This document shows, in pieces, positions 25,259 to 36,700 of a stretch of DNA of 64,000 nt. The stretch is from the NCBI GenBank assembly GCA_003640385.1, contig RCAB01000108.1:1-64000 (forward strand), in the 5' to 3' direction. Each line of letters opens with the position of its first letter. Position 1 is the first letter of the stretch. A program made the translations under genes and the position numbers. Source of the DNA: Setaria digitata (Eukaryota > Nematoda > Chromadorea > Rhabditida > Setariidae). The notes under the pieces are model-generated. The model was not told the DNA's origin. It saw only the letters and a list, made by a program, of their open reading frames with translations, and did no database searches.

Positions 25259-26639
25259 CCTTCAGTGCTGATACAAATTAAAATGGTGAAGTTATTGTTA
25301 GTTTGAAAGTTATCCTATTTATTATCCCATTTAGGTATATCCACATTATCAGCCAACTTTAGCGAACAAAATGGTTGCCTACGATTTGCAAAAATGCGGC
25401 CAGCAATTGTTAGAAGACAACTTTAGTAAACAAAAAAATTCTCCAAAAATGAATCTCTATTCTGATTCTCGGATTCTTTCTGATGGAAACTCCCAGAAAC
25501 AGTCCGTCGTGCAGCAGTTGTCATTGTTTCCTGCAAATATCCTAAACGCTGTTGATAACTCGATCAGTTCTGATTCGGAAGACTATCCGCCTCCTCCTGG
25601 TTATTTCTTATTAACTTTTCACTCTATCATCAGACATTGCTTTCAAACGCTTTTTTTGTGGATTTGTCTGAACGTCCGAAACGCTTTTATTTCATAGGTT
25701 TAACTAGTATCACTGTTCTGGATGAAAAAACATATAAACAGTATACGGCAGCAGAATTGTAAATGAATGCGATTCATATTGTTAGTATGTAGAATAGAAG
25801 GCAAGCTGAAGCAGAAAAAGTTCAATGTGTTCTCTCAAAAAAAAGAAATCCAACCCATGAAAACTAAAATTTTTTTACTTCCTATATATATAGTTACAGT
25901 TGATTTTATTGTCAGTGCTTTTGAGACTGTTTCAGCACCCTTAGTATGTGAAGGGTCCATCCAGTTTCTACGATCGGCTTTCCATGAATCGACAATAGCA
26001 ACAACAACTGATTTGGACACGTCAGATTGTGGCAATTTTGTTCAGTACTACAGTGGAACTTGTGCTCTTCCACTAAACGAGCCACTTCCATTTGCAAACG
26101 ATAACTGTGGTGCGATGAAAAGTTCTATTGATCTACCGCTGGAGTGCAAATGTGATGGAAAATCGACAAATAATAGTTTTTCACAACCGAACACACTACG
26201 TCGCTGTAATCATCATTTTTTCGTTGATAATGTTGAGTTCAGCAGGTGAACCTGTTACTCTAAAACTTCCCAGTAAGAGCTCAGCTTCGTCAGTCTGCAA
26301 TCTATAAACAAAAGCTAAAGTTAAGGTTATAATGTTACAGCGGCGCTTCATCTTTGGTATTTGTGCAGGAATAATGACGAAAACTTGAATTTTTTGAGAA
26401 ATGTAGATTTTCTGCTAAAATAACTGGTGATTGATTTATTAACTATTTCTTATGTGCGACCATTTATTAAAATATTGAGTTGGCCTACTCACTTGATTGT
26501 TAATGTTAACAATCTAACAGTTTGCAGTTACTCAGTATCGGCGAGTAATGGTGATGTACTGAACGATATTGGAAGTATGCTTCAGAATTTAACAGATGAA
26601 TTGGATGCTATGTTGCTACCTTCGCACTCTGTTCAGTAA
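20133..26639 (+). CDS. caskin: Caskin homologue (C-terminal 738 residues; 5' end not found)
   Basis: Caskins are cytoplasmic scaffold proteins of synapses and axons that bind CASK and, in flies, Lar and Dock. Thirteen phase-consistent exons are visible: 20133-20231, 20361-20508, 21038-21169, 22714-22922, 23374-23458, 23584-23786, 24100-24326, 24436-24604, 24899-24979, 25048-25224, 25335-25599, 25936-26245, 26528-26639. They encode a Ser-rich linker, two SAM domains (about residues 293-367 and 369-424 of the visible part), a low-complexity region with a PPPP stretch, and the family's acidic tail. SAM1 carries GYDLSTIARITPEDLTALGI and SAM2 WEDFEDMGIKKLGHLKRL, both close to the Caskin SAM pair as I know it. 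The third exon may start at 21032 and the SAM2 exon at 24418 instead. Intron 9 has a GC donor. The expected N-terminal ankyrin repeats and SH3 domain were not found upstream, so the model is 5'-partial. Confidence 0.9.
23154..23180 (+). other. G-quadruplex-prone G tract in a Caskin intron
   Basis: Four close runs of guanine (GGGGGGT, GGGGGGT, GGGAGGT, GGGGGG) sit on the sense strand of an intron in otherwise AT-rich DNA. This satisfies the usual four-tract quadruplex pattern. Confidence 0.7.
24100..24326 (+). other. Caskin SAM domain 1
   Basis: This exon starts after CTGTTACAG and ends in phase 2 before GTTATT. It encodes a complete SAM fold, from ALWLDSLGYPEYL through LGITHPAHRKLLISEIHRW. 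The spacer to SAM2 is only a few residues, as in Caskins, whose tandem SAMs form helical polymers. Confidence 0.92.
24436..24604 (+). other. Caskin SAM domain 2
   Basis: It starts at the TATTTTAG acceptor so that REWLLLIGLPEY follows SAM1 directly, matching the family spacing. An alternative acceptor at 24417 is in the same phase and would insert six residues. The core reads WEDFEDMGIKKLGHLKRLGL. Confidence 0.92.
24980..25047 (+). other. GC-AG intron of 68 nt in the Caskin gene
   Basis: Exon 9 ends GCTCAG and is followed by GCAAGT, the strict consensus of the rare GC-AG intron class. The acceptor GGTTTTAG before 25048 restores a phase-0 frame that stays open for 59 codons. No GT donor nearby gives a matching phase. 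Confidence 0.65.
25226..25258 (+). repeat. poly-T (33 nt) directly after a splice donor
   Basis: The Caskin exon ending at 25224 is followed by G and then an uninterrupted run of about 33 T. The donor therefore reads GTTTTT, unusually weak, and sits at the edge of a homopolymer. Confidence 0.85.
26528..26639 (+). other. last Caskin exon with conserved C-terminal tail
   Basis: After the acceptor TTTGCAG the exon reads NGDVLNDIGSMLQNLTDELD, then AMLLPSHSVQ and TAA. The 'DIGxML..L..ELDAML' pattern is the short acidic tail that ends vertebrate and insect Caskins. It confirms both the identity and the 3' end of the coding region. Confidence 0.9.
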
Positions 26640-26839
26640 ACAGGTTCCTCAGCAGCATAGCCATTCATAATTGCGAGGTTAAGGTTTTCTTTGCCCCTCT
26701 TGATTACGTGGAAATACTGTTAGGTCGAGACAGATTTTTGAGATAATACTAGTATTAATCTTGTGATTGTGCTCAAATTCAAATGTGTTGAACATATTAC
26801 AATGTCACATTTATTCTGTGACCAGTTGTGTGCTATTAC

Positions 26840-26845
26840 AATAAA
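26840..26845 (+). terminator. polyadenylation signal of the Caskin gene
   Basis: A perfect AATAAA lies about 200 nt after the stop codon. It is the best 3' end signal in this flank. Confidence 0.5.
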
Positions 26846-27096
26846 TTATGAAAATGCTCAAGATGTGTAACTTGAAACTGGATTAACAAGTAAATTTGGG
26901 GTATAACGAATAATCTATGCTCACAGATGGATAATACTTCGCTGAATTATTACAAGGATATTGAAAAACTGAAAAATTGTTCGTTTTTTGCTTTATTATT
27001 TGTTCACTTCGAATGCTGCTCAGCTAAAACTCAGGGTAGGTTTCTTAGTGTCTAGTTGTCAAATCTGTAACATAAAGAGCTTTAATTTTTATATAT

Positions 27097-27144
27097 ATAT
27101 ATATATGAAAATGCATTAATATATATATATGAAAATGCATTAAT
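27097..27144. repeat. two tandem copies of a 24-bp AT-rich unit
   Basis: Each unit is ten bases of AT alternation followed by GAAAATGCATTAAT. The two copies are identical and are followed by more AT alternation to about 27160. Confidence 0.85.
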
Positions 27145-27327
27145 ATATATATATATATAAATTCTATAGTAAACCTGAATCTCTATATAATAAGATGGGG
27201 GAGGAGGTGGCATGATTTCTGATTGTAATGCTCTATTTTTATAAATAATTTAGGAAATTATGCTTACTTGTTTGGGCTGTGATTTATTCTCAGCGTTTCT
27301 GAGCAGATCGCATTAAATGAAACGTAA

Positions 27328-27397
27328 TGTAGACCTGATGAACATTCACCTTTATTGTGGTTATTTCTTTGCAGATATCACTGTAGACCTGATGAAC
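27328..27397. repeat. 16-bp direct repeat 54 bp apart
   Basis: TGTAGACCTGATGAAC occurs at 27328-27343 and again at 27382-27397. No known element matches it. Confidence 0.85.
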
Positions 27398-27535
27398 TAT
27401 GTTTTTCGCATTGTTGTACACCTTTGATATTTTAATGAGAACTAGTCATGTTCTGGTAACTTGATTGATTATTTACAGAGAAGTTATTGTTTACTGCGCA
27501 TTCAATCGGGAGGGGAAGGGAAGGAAGGCTAGGAT

Positions 27536-27578
27536 GTACTTCCTTTTAACTAAATTACTGTTAGTTAAAAGGAAGTAC
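27536..27578. repeat. perfect 18-bp hairpin, 7-nt loop
   Basis: GTACTTCCTTTTAACTAA at 27536-27553 pairs exactly with 27561-27578. It lies about 900 bp beyond the Caskin stop. A structured RNA, transcript-end element or recent inverted duplication are all possible. Confidence 0.85.
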
Positions 27579-30500
27579 TTAGTCTTGAAATTCTAGCTAT
27601 TGTAGATGTATGTTATGCATCTATATACAGTTGACAGTCAACTCATTGGAGAACAATTTTATATAGCTTGGTATTTTGCAAATGAGGGCTACCCTTTTCT
27701 ATATCAAATATTCACTATCGATGGAGGTCTGACTGCTACTGTAGATGGGAATTACTCCCTTGTGGTGAATTACTTATCAAGTCATTGATTTGTCGGGAAA
27801 TTTGGGGAAAAAAGCTGATGGAAAACGGACCTGAAAGGAAAATGCGAGATGCAGGGCTTCTGCCTTTATGAGTGTCAGAGGGATCAGTGTCTTGGAACCG
27901 TTAAACTGTAACAAGAATCTGAGCGGTCGTATTCTGTAAGCGTTTTTTTTTAATTGTGATGTGAGGCTTCCATATAGCAGATTTTTCGCTTCTGCTGTTG
28001 GCAAATCGGCGAAATTTTCTGTGCAGTCCGAAGCATTTCGTTTTCAGTTGGTATTCACTTTAATGCGCTGCTGTTGACAAGTTATTGGCCCTAATAGATG
28101 AATTGACTGTGTCTTGCTGCTTTAGAGTTGACTTTGAACCTTTAATTGGCAAGAATTTCTGACCCACATTTACCGATTCTTTTTTATCTGTTGAGCTTCA
28201 GGTTCGCTGTCCAAAACTAATTGTGTATTCCGAAGTTCCAAGCTGAAAGGCATGCAGTTATTACAAAATATAGTGCAGTCCGGATTTTGTAGCTATGGGG
28301 ACTATTGGAGTGATGTGTTTTACTTTAATGAAGAATAGGATGTGTGGGTAATCCGCTTTTACCTTTGTAGTACAGAATTAAACCAGCAAAAATACAAAAT
28401 TTCCACTTGAAATGTGGGATTAGCTTAAAAGAACATAGCAGTGGAGCTTCTCTCCAATCTTCTGTTGGCTGAAAAACACTCAATAAAGACCGAGTTTTGA
28501 AAACTAAAAAAAGTGGAATGGATAAAAATAAAGAAAACCAAAATTTATACGACATACAAAGAATGAACAAGAAAAGATCGGCCAGCATCAACATGTCATT
28601 GATATATGAGACTGCTTATTTCTTTGAATAATGCCAAAGTAATAATAGTTAGTACTCGTATTATTACAAATTACACTACTATGTATGAAGCTAACAATCT
28701 AACAAAAATTCAAATTAGCGTAAAGGTTTCATGCTGCGAACCAAAAAAAAAAAAAACCAGGTCGTGTGTTTACATAAAAATACCATACATCAATGAACCA
28801 CATTAAAAATCAATTTCTGGGATAGAAAGGCTAATAATATACAAAACAAACGAACCCGGCTGAATAAATGAATTATATATACAATAACGACAACTCTGCA
28901 CTACTTTCTGCCTTCAGTTGTGTATGATTTTCATCTCCCCACAATACCATTCACTCCAAAGACATAATTGTACTGCTCAGCACAAGCTTCCTTCCTTCAC
29001 CTTGTACAAATTAGAGGGTTCATTATGAAGTATTATGCATCTATTTTACAAACCAGATCACCAAACAATAGTCTCCTTAGCTGACTACATTAATGCAAAC
29101 AGACAGAACTTATTTTAGATTAGCTGAAAAGAAGGAATAAATCGAGAACATCAAACAACCTGCCAAAGATATAAACATTCATCTTAATTTCTCACCATAG
29201 TTTCAGACAACTTCATTTACTACCATTTGATATATTCCGAATTAATAAGACCATGAAAATATGAGTCGAAGATTAGATTACTGACAACTAGACCAAGCAA
29301 ACCAAGGATTTTAACTTTCGTTGCGACTTATAATGTTTTCCTTCAACTTACAAGTGCAATTCTCACACTAAGCTTGAATTTCCCTAATAAATGTTCCTAG
29401 GCTACATACTGGATCCTCCTCTTTTTTTCTCTTTCAATTAATCAATTTCTACTAGAGTATGCTATAAACTGAGGAAAGTACACATTAGAATATGGATAGC
29501 AAAATACATGTCATATATTTCTTCTCGCAAATATCGACAATCATCTATATCTGCATAGTTATAATCTGACATGCTATAATAATTACAAAAAGAGACTTCA
29601 AACAAGAGTGACTACAACAATAACAACAACAACCAGCTTAATTTAGATCACATAGAATATTCCCGTTTTCATTAATGATAAAATTACCATAAGACAAAAA
29701 TAAAACAGTTCAAGATTATGCAAAAGTCTGACAAATGCACAAAATCCATGAAATAATGCTCAAACACATATCCTACGACCGATGAAAGGATGCGTCTCTC
29801 ATTTCTCTATCTTTGCAACTGTATTAGCTGCAATTTGTAAAGATGAGAATAAATCGCAGGATTAAGAACACAGTTGAACTCAATTAAAAGGTCTCTTTAT
29901 GCATTCTTTTGCCTGAAATCAACAAGAAAAGTTTTAGCTAACTTTAACAGGCTAGAAATGAACTAATAAGGGTTCAAATATATACAGGACTGCGAAATTT
30001 GACCAAACGAACATATCCCCAAACCCTGATGGTGAATTTTAAGACATTAAAAATCTTTCCATTTATACCTTTACAAAATGAAATGGAAAAAATTTTGGAA
30101 GAAAGAGAACTATAGAGGAATAAGAGGAAATGAGAGGAAAATATGTGGCACAATGAAAGATAGCGGTATGTCTAAGAAGTTCAAGCAACAATATTGTTTT
30201 CCAGGGGTTGCAAGCCGAAGCTTTCCTATGGCTCTCCGTCTTCAGCAGAATTTCAACCGATTGTGTAGAAGTGTTATTGCGGTTCGAAGCGTCTGCGTAG
30301 CATTGAAGCACAGCTGAATAAAATTTTGAAATTTTGAAAAGCTCAAGGGTTGATTAGTCAGTCTAATATAATTAAAAAGTCGACATCAGTCGGATTAGTC
30401 AAATTAAATCCTTTGACAGTTAGCATCATAGCTTACAGAAGGCTCACGTGGAACGTTGCAGGAGTGTAGTAGAACACTAGTGTTGGATGTGCTTCACTAA

Positions 30501-30733
30501 ATGATGACGTAATTTTGATCCAGTGCAATTAAAATTCTCAAATTTTTGTAGCTGATACAATAAACTGATTGTTTGGGTAACAATAAGAGCATAATAAGCA
30601 AGAAAATCATTTTTGAGAGACTTTGAACGAGGAAATATTAAAAACCATAAATTTCTCTTAGGATCAGTGGAACTCATCTGTCTTCACCTGAGACTTGAAG
30701 CGGTAAGCTTGAAAATCAAAACTAACATTTAGT

Positions 30734-33700
30734 TCAGAAGCAGCCAATTCCCTGAAGTTTCAATACACTGCTGGCCGAAAATGCCACTGAAATGAATGGT
30801 GAATCCGATCAGAAAGAGAGCGAAACGATTCTGCACAATAACAAAAGAACTTGCATGTTGGGTTATCTTGTCACTTCCATTTGCATTTACATGATATTCA
30901 CATTAATGTTCGCCGGTACGTACTATATTGGTACCAATGACTCGTACTTGAACTGGCTGACATAAATTAGATTTACCAGACAGAAGTGTTTATGCCTTAT
31001 AATGTATCTCATTCGAATCTAATATGAACCGTAAACTTTTTTCCTGAAGCATTCTGATTTTATAAATATTCTTCATGGAATTAATTACTTACAGCAATGT
31101 TCATTAGACGATGTACAGAGAGACTGCTTTATAAACAAATTATTTTGCTTCTGAGAAAATGAGCAATCTGTAAGAAAGAATAGGCTATTAAGTTTTAGTA
31201 AATTAATAATTTTAATAAGTCTTCCCAGTTTTTATCAACAAAGACTGCTTTACTCGCAAAATATCCCCAACAAATTATTACGGCTTGCTATTTTTATTCT
31301 CTTCGTAAAACTTTCTACCTCAACTATTTTAGCAATAAAGCAGCAATTACCTGCCGAAGGGGTTACAGGAGACTGCATACTTGCCATCATTTTCTGTCTG
31401 ATTTCGCGAATTTTAAGTGTCAGTGTTTGCTTGTTGGGAAAGAACTGTCGATATTTATTTTGGAAAGCCGAAATGGCTTGTCCTCAAATCATATCAGATG
31501 AAACGTAAACAGGATAACTATGCAATTTAGTAGAAATCTCTAACGGAAATCTAACCTGACGGGAACATTCCAAATTCTTCAAGAAGTTCAACCACCAACT
31601 GCCTTCGATGATCGAGTAATTTTCGACTTGCTGATTTTTCGGTTACACTATCAAGTGGAGTTTTCGGTGTTCTTGGACTGTAGAATGATAATGGAGAAAC
31701 GCTATCATCCTAAACATCATAACCGTAAGTGAATTAAATTATTCTCGGCATATCTGAAAGTCTGGAAGCTACTCAATTCCAATAGGTTAATTTGCAGCTA
31801 TAAAAAAGAAAAAAAAATAGACTCTGTGAGTTACTCGATATACCTGATTTAAAATACAGAGAATCTTGAATATAAAATAACTCGTTACATGGTCATGAAG
31901 CGCTGAAGGATTGAAATTCGGTCCGAAGAAGAAAGAAGAATCATATCGAGCAGATGACGTGGCTAAAAAGCAAACAGTATATTTTCAGAATCTACCTTGA
32001 TTTTGACCTCTTCTTTTTAAATGAAAACTAGCTAAACCCTCATTTCAGTTTGATCCATAATTATAACCATCCATTAATCAGCTGAAAAATTAAGAATACA
32101 TGCAGGAACAAATACTACTCATATTTCCATTGACCTGAAGTTCTCGGTGTTGACTGCACGATATGCGGCATTTCCAGAAATGTCTCTCCTCTATCACGGT
32201 CACTTTTGCTACACTTTTGTTTTTCTAAAATTGTCCTCAAGAGAGCTGAAGGTGTTGAAGGAAATGTTGCTGTGCCTAAAGAATATTTTAAAAATTTCCA
32301 AATTATCCGAGCAGTATACTAAAACGGGAAAACACATAAAAAAAAAAGGAAAGAAATAGAAATTAGAAACCAGAACATATATTCATGTAGAGATATACAT
32401 AAAACCTTTTTGCGGATCATCAGGAGTGAACGCTGGCAAGTTCGCAAATTTCTTCTCAAAATCCACTTGATTTAAAACCCTAAACATATGAAAAGCAGCG
32501 AAGTGAAAAACTACGGCACTGATAACAATATGACAAAATCTACTCATTTCTAAAGGCTAACTTATCCATACTATCGTCGTTTCGTTTAAAAAGCTTCTTC
32601 ATCGGACTTCCTAGTTCTATTTTACCATTAAATGATAATGCAGAAACATCAATAAGGTCTTCTGCTCCAGTTAACTCGTTATAATTTTTCTGAAAAAAAA
32701 AAAAGCAAAATAAAGCTTAATTCTTTTTGATACCGGTCCCCTCTAGTTTCACAAACACTTAAATTATATTTGCGCTAAAAAAAAACGACAATAATGAATT
32801 TACAAACATTACCACAGATCTTGATTTCTGAACTGCTTCATATGCCCTTTCTATTTCGTTTGTTTCTGAAATACCATTATGATATCAAATTGTCTGAAAC
32901 CACTGAAACCTGCCTACATTTTTAACACTAGTCTCGCATCCTCAAACGATATTTTATACTTGGGATTCTAAACATTATTCACAAATCCAAATCTCCAACA
33001 GGATGTCTTTGTGTCAGTGGAAAAAAGATCAGTTTCATTAAACGATGAAGCACCCCATTTTTTTTTTTTTTTTTTGTTACAGTAATCTACAACCGCTGAG
33101 GGTAATGTACTAATAGTACTTACAGGTAGTTTGCACAAATAAGTGATGTATTACAATTTCCAATCGGCCAATTATTGTAGAAATCAGACGTTTCACACTC
33201 CACTTTGATTGTACGAAGTTTCGAATTTAGCTATTTTATCCTACTCACACCTGACAGAATTTCGGATGTTCCACTCTCTAACCAAAGCTAATTTCAAATC
33301 GAATAGGAAATTCACACTTAATTCAATTATTATTCAGCGGTGAGGTTATAGAAGCGCTTTGGCAACAAAAAGTAGAAAAGCATACGAATAAGAAGGTCAA
33401 ATATAAGAGTTACCACCAAATTCGATTTTATCAAAATTGCATTTCATATTTCGTAGTTGTCCTTTTGCCATACCTCTTTGAGCCGGAGTAGGCATCAACA
33501 CAAAAGTATCCAGATTCTCTTTTGTACAGGGAATGATCGTCAGTGAATCATGTGGAAGTGAAGGAGTGATTTCTGATGGTTGAGTGAATTCCACAGAAAA
33601 ACTTAAATTACAGAAAAAAAAGACGAAAACATTTAGGAATCTATAAGTAAAATACCAATTATATTACAACACACCACGGAGAAATGACAACCTTTTTAAA

Positions 33701-36700
33701 TGATTTCCATTTGTTGTTTTTTCACCCATTTTTGCAGATTTCATAACCGTAACCTGTAAGTAAGTTGATGAAGTATACTAATTTTGAATAATGAGAGCAA
33801 CGCTCCAAACTAATATTTTGGTATTTAAAAGATGTTAAAGCTTTCTTACATACAATGACGAAAAAAAAAATCAATCTAAAATATTTGAAGGAGAAAACAG
33901 GGAGTAAAATTTAGAACTATCAACCAAACCTGAAAAGCTGAACTTCTTGAATTTGTCAAATTAATGCTGTGTTGATCGTTATCAAGAATATCACTGTGCA
34001 GATGAGGGACAACTCGATGAGCAAATGATATCTTAAACACATCAGGGTTGCAACCAAAGCTTGTAAAACGATATTGACAATGAGTCACGTGAAAAAAGGA
34101 ATTCAAAAACAACCTTCTGACGAGCTTTGTTGGGGAAAGTGAACTTTGTCTCTGGTGTGAACTGAGTTTTGAAGCTGTTGTTTCTTTTCAAATTACTAAC
34201 GCGACCCATTTGTTCATTGTATGAAATCAAAACTGATCGATTTTGTGTTCCTTCTTCACGAGATAAAATCAAAGGAATTAAAAGACTGTTTTCAGATGAC
34301 ATCGACACCGGAAGAGAAAATAACGATGGTGCTGATTCCCCTGTTGTATTTCTGTCGAAATGAAACCGATCAGGAGTCGAAATGCCCATCTTAAATCATA
34401 TTCTGTGACCCAGTATCATCGAATTAATGCCGTTGTATTCGTAGTTCTTTGAGTTATGGAATTCAAAAAAGAAATAGAAACATAGAGAAAATACAAAAAA
34501 AAAAAGAAAAAAGATTGGTGTAATTTGAAGCTTAAAGCAGGCTTCTTCATAGTTAATTAATAGCAAACATTTGTAGTCTTTGAACTTCTGTAACTTCAGC
34601 AGTAGTTTACCTATCAAACGGGTAAGTGCCCTGAAAACATTGCCTATCCGTCTCTATTATAGTAAGCAAAAAAAAGTTGCATAAGCAAATTTTCTCACAA
34701 TCATTTCAGAATCAGTGCAAATAGCGTCTATAGTTAAACGAATAGACAAGCTTGTTATCAAAACTTGAGAAATTAATGTACCAGGGAATTAAAAGCAGTG
34801 TGAGCTTTGCTACAAAAGGTACGCAGAGTATTGAACGTGCCATACGTATAATGATAGCGTTGCTGCTGTTCACAAGGAACGATCGAATGTGATGCAAGAT
34901 TCGGTAAATTATTCCACAAAAATGGCGAGGAATGATGCAGCGGTGAAACAAGCGGTTGTAGTAGCATACTGCTGCTGTTGCTGACGAGATGATCTGTATC
35001 GGTAGCCAACATGCTGCTACTCTACAAGCGATGCATTGTGAGATGTACCAATATACCTTAATTTTTCATGCGTAAAACAAATCCCTAGCAAAATGAGAAG
35101 CATTCCGGATGAGTGTTTGAAAACCTACAGTATCAGCTTTCAAACCCATGATCGGTCGCAGCACATCCAAATAACGTCTGTTGCTCTGTTGATCACTGCT
35201 TTAAAGAACACAGTGAATGTTTATGAAAAAACACTATTCAAACACAAAAAAAAAAAAAATCAAGGATTATTGTAAAATAAAGCCAATAAACGGGAGTACT
35301 TACCCAGAAGGTATGAGTGATAGCGGAATGCAACCAGGACTAACCAGTGGTGATCCTGGAACCACATCTATTTCTGGCCTCAGTGATATTGGACGATGGA
35401 TTGTCTGAAACATATTAAAATTGTATTAATAAGAGAATAAGAGATAAAAATAGAAGACTTCAGACCTAAGAATACAGTTTATTCCTGTTTATTTCAAAAT
35501 CCTTGCACTCGACACAGTTTTGTTAATAGAATTATCATTCCCAATAGAAGGTACAGCTTTTTGCAATTTATTGCCATATCATTTTACTAAATGCTAACAG
35601 GTGCAGTTGGACTGAAGAGAGGAAGAGTCTTCCCATTGATACATCCCGATGCTATCTGATCCGAAATATCAAAATCGCTCATCGTACTGTCGTCTTAAAA
35701 GTAATAAAATAAACCAAAAACAAACCCAAAAACTTGAGTAAATATAATACAGATATGAATTTTAGATAACTTTATCCAAAGAATTGTAATTCAGACTAAA
35801 CAAAAAGAGATACACAAGCATGGTATAATGTAAAAGTGAAATGAAAAGGAATAGAAATTTTGGTATATTAGGGTATTAGCGTTTTACTTTTTTTTCTTTT
35901 TAATTCTTAATCGCATTGAAAGAGAAAATCTGATATCACGCACATTTCATTCCTTCTTTTCTACGAAACTGCACTTTAGTAATCAAAAGTGACAGACCAT
36001 TCTATCATAAAAATTCTGCGACAAAACATCCGATAATTTTTCCTCCTTTTTAAGTACTGAAGTGGATTACTGTATTACTGTCTACTGTCTCTGCATAACG
36101 ATTATTGCCACTTCAGTAGGTAAAACCGTTGGCCACGATTTCAGTAAAGTAAAAAAGAAATTCCATATTACACACGTATTTCTCGCTCCAATCTGATACC
36201 ATTTGTTGCCTTTTTTCTCTCACGACTACACCATTTCCAGTCTGGATGAGCACGGAAATGAGCTTCCTTCACCTAGAAACTAAAACTTTTTCAAGGGAAA
36301 ATACTGCTTCTGAGCTGGTAGATTTCAAGAGATAGAATGAGAACTAACTTGAGTGGCAAGATCGTGATATTTCTGCTTTTCCTCAGGGCCTAATGAGTAC
36401 CACCACTCGCCAAGAATTTTAGAAACTGTCCGATTGTCCCGATTTGGATACTTTTCATGTACTAATGGTCGATGTCGTTTTGAAAAAATCATAAAAGCAT
36501 TCATTGGCCGTCGTATATGCTCCCGAACCTAATAATTTCAGCATGATTCCCTGTGACCGGTTCCAAGTTCCAAGAAATCGAATGTATATTCAAAAAACCT
36601 TCCTAATGGAGTAAAGTGCAAGCTTAAGAATGTTAGAAGTAAAAGATGTAACTCTAACCTCTACTAATGTGAACAGAATAAAATTGGGTTTTGAACAACA

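Larger units (their letters stand above)
26640..30733. other. tail-to-tail gap between the Caskin and Capicua genes
   Basis: This holds the Caskin 3' flank and the region downstream of Capicua. Open frames around 27.6, 28.4 and 30.1-30.3 kb have no motif or splice support. Short repeats and a perfect hairpin are listed separately. From about 28.6 kb rightwards the plus strand becomes A-rich, as if it were antisense to a transcript. Confidence 0.45.

Noticed and set aside
25225..25281. Continuation of the Caskin exon as a poly-phenylalanine peptide
   Set aside because: It reads through the poly-T intron start; splicing at 25224 gives a consistent frame into 25335.
34712..34951. Alternative frame of a Capicua exon giving [20 protein letters not shown]
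   Set aside because: Composition is unlike Capicua. The Ser/Pro/Gln-rich frame beginning [15 protein letters not shown] fits the gene and the phase.
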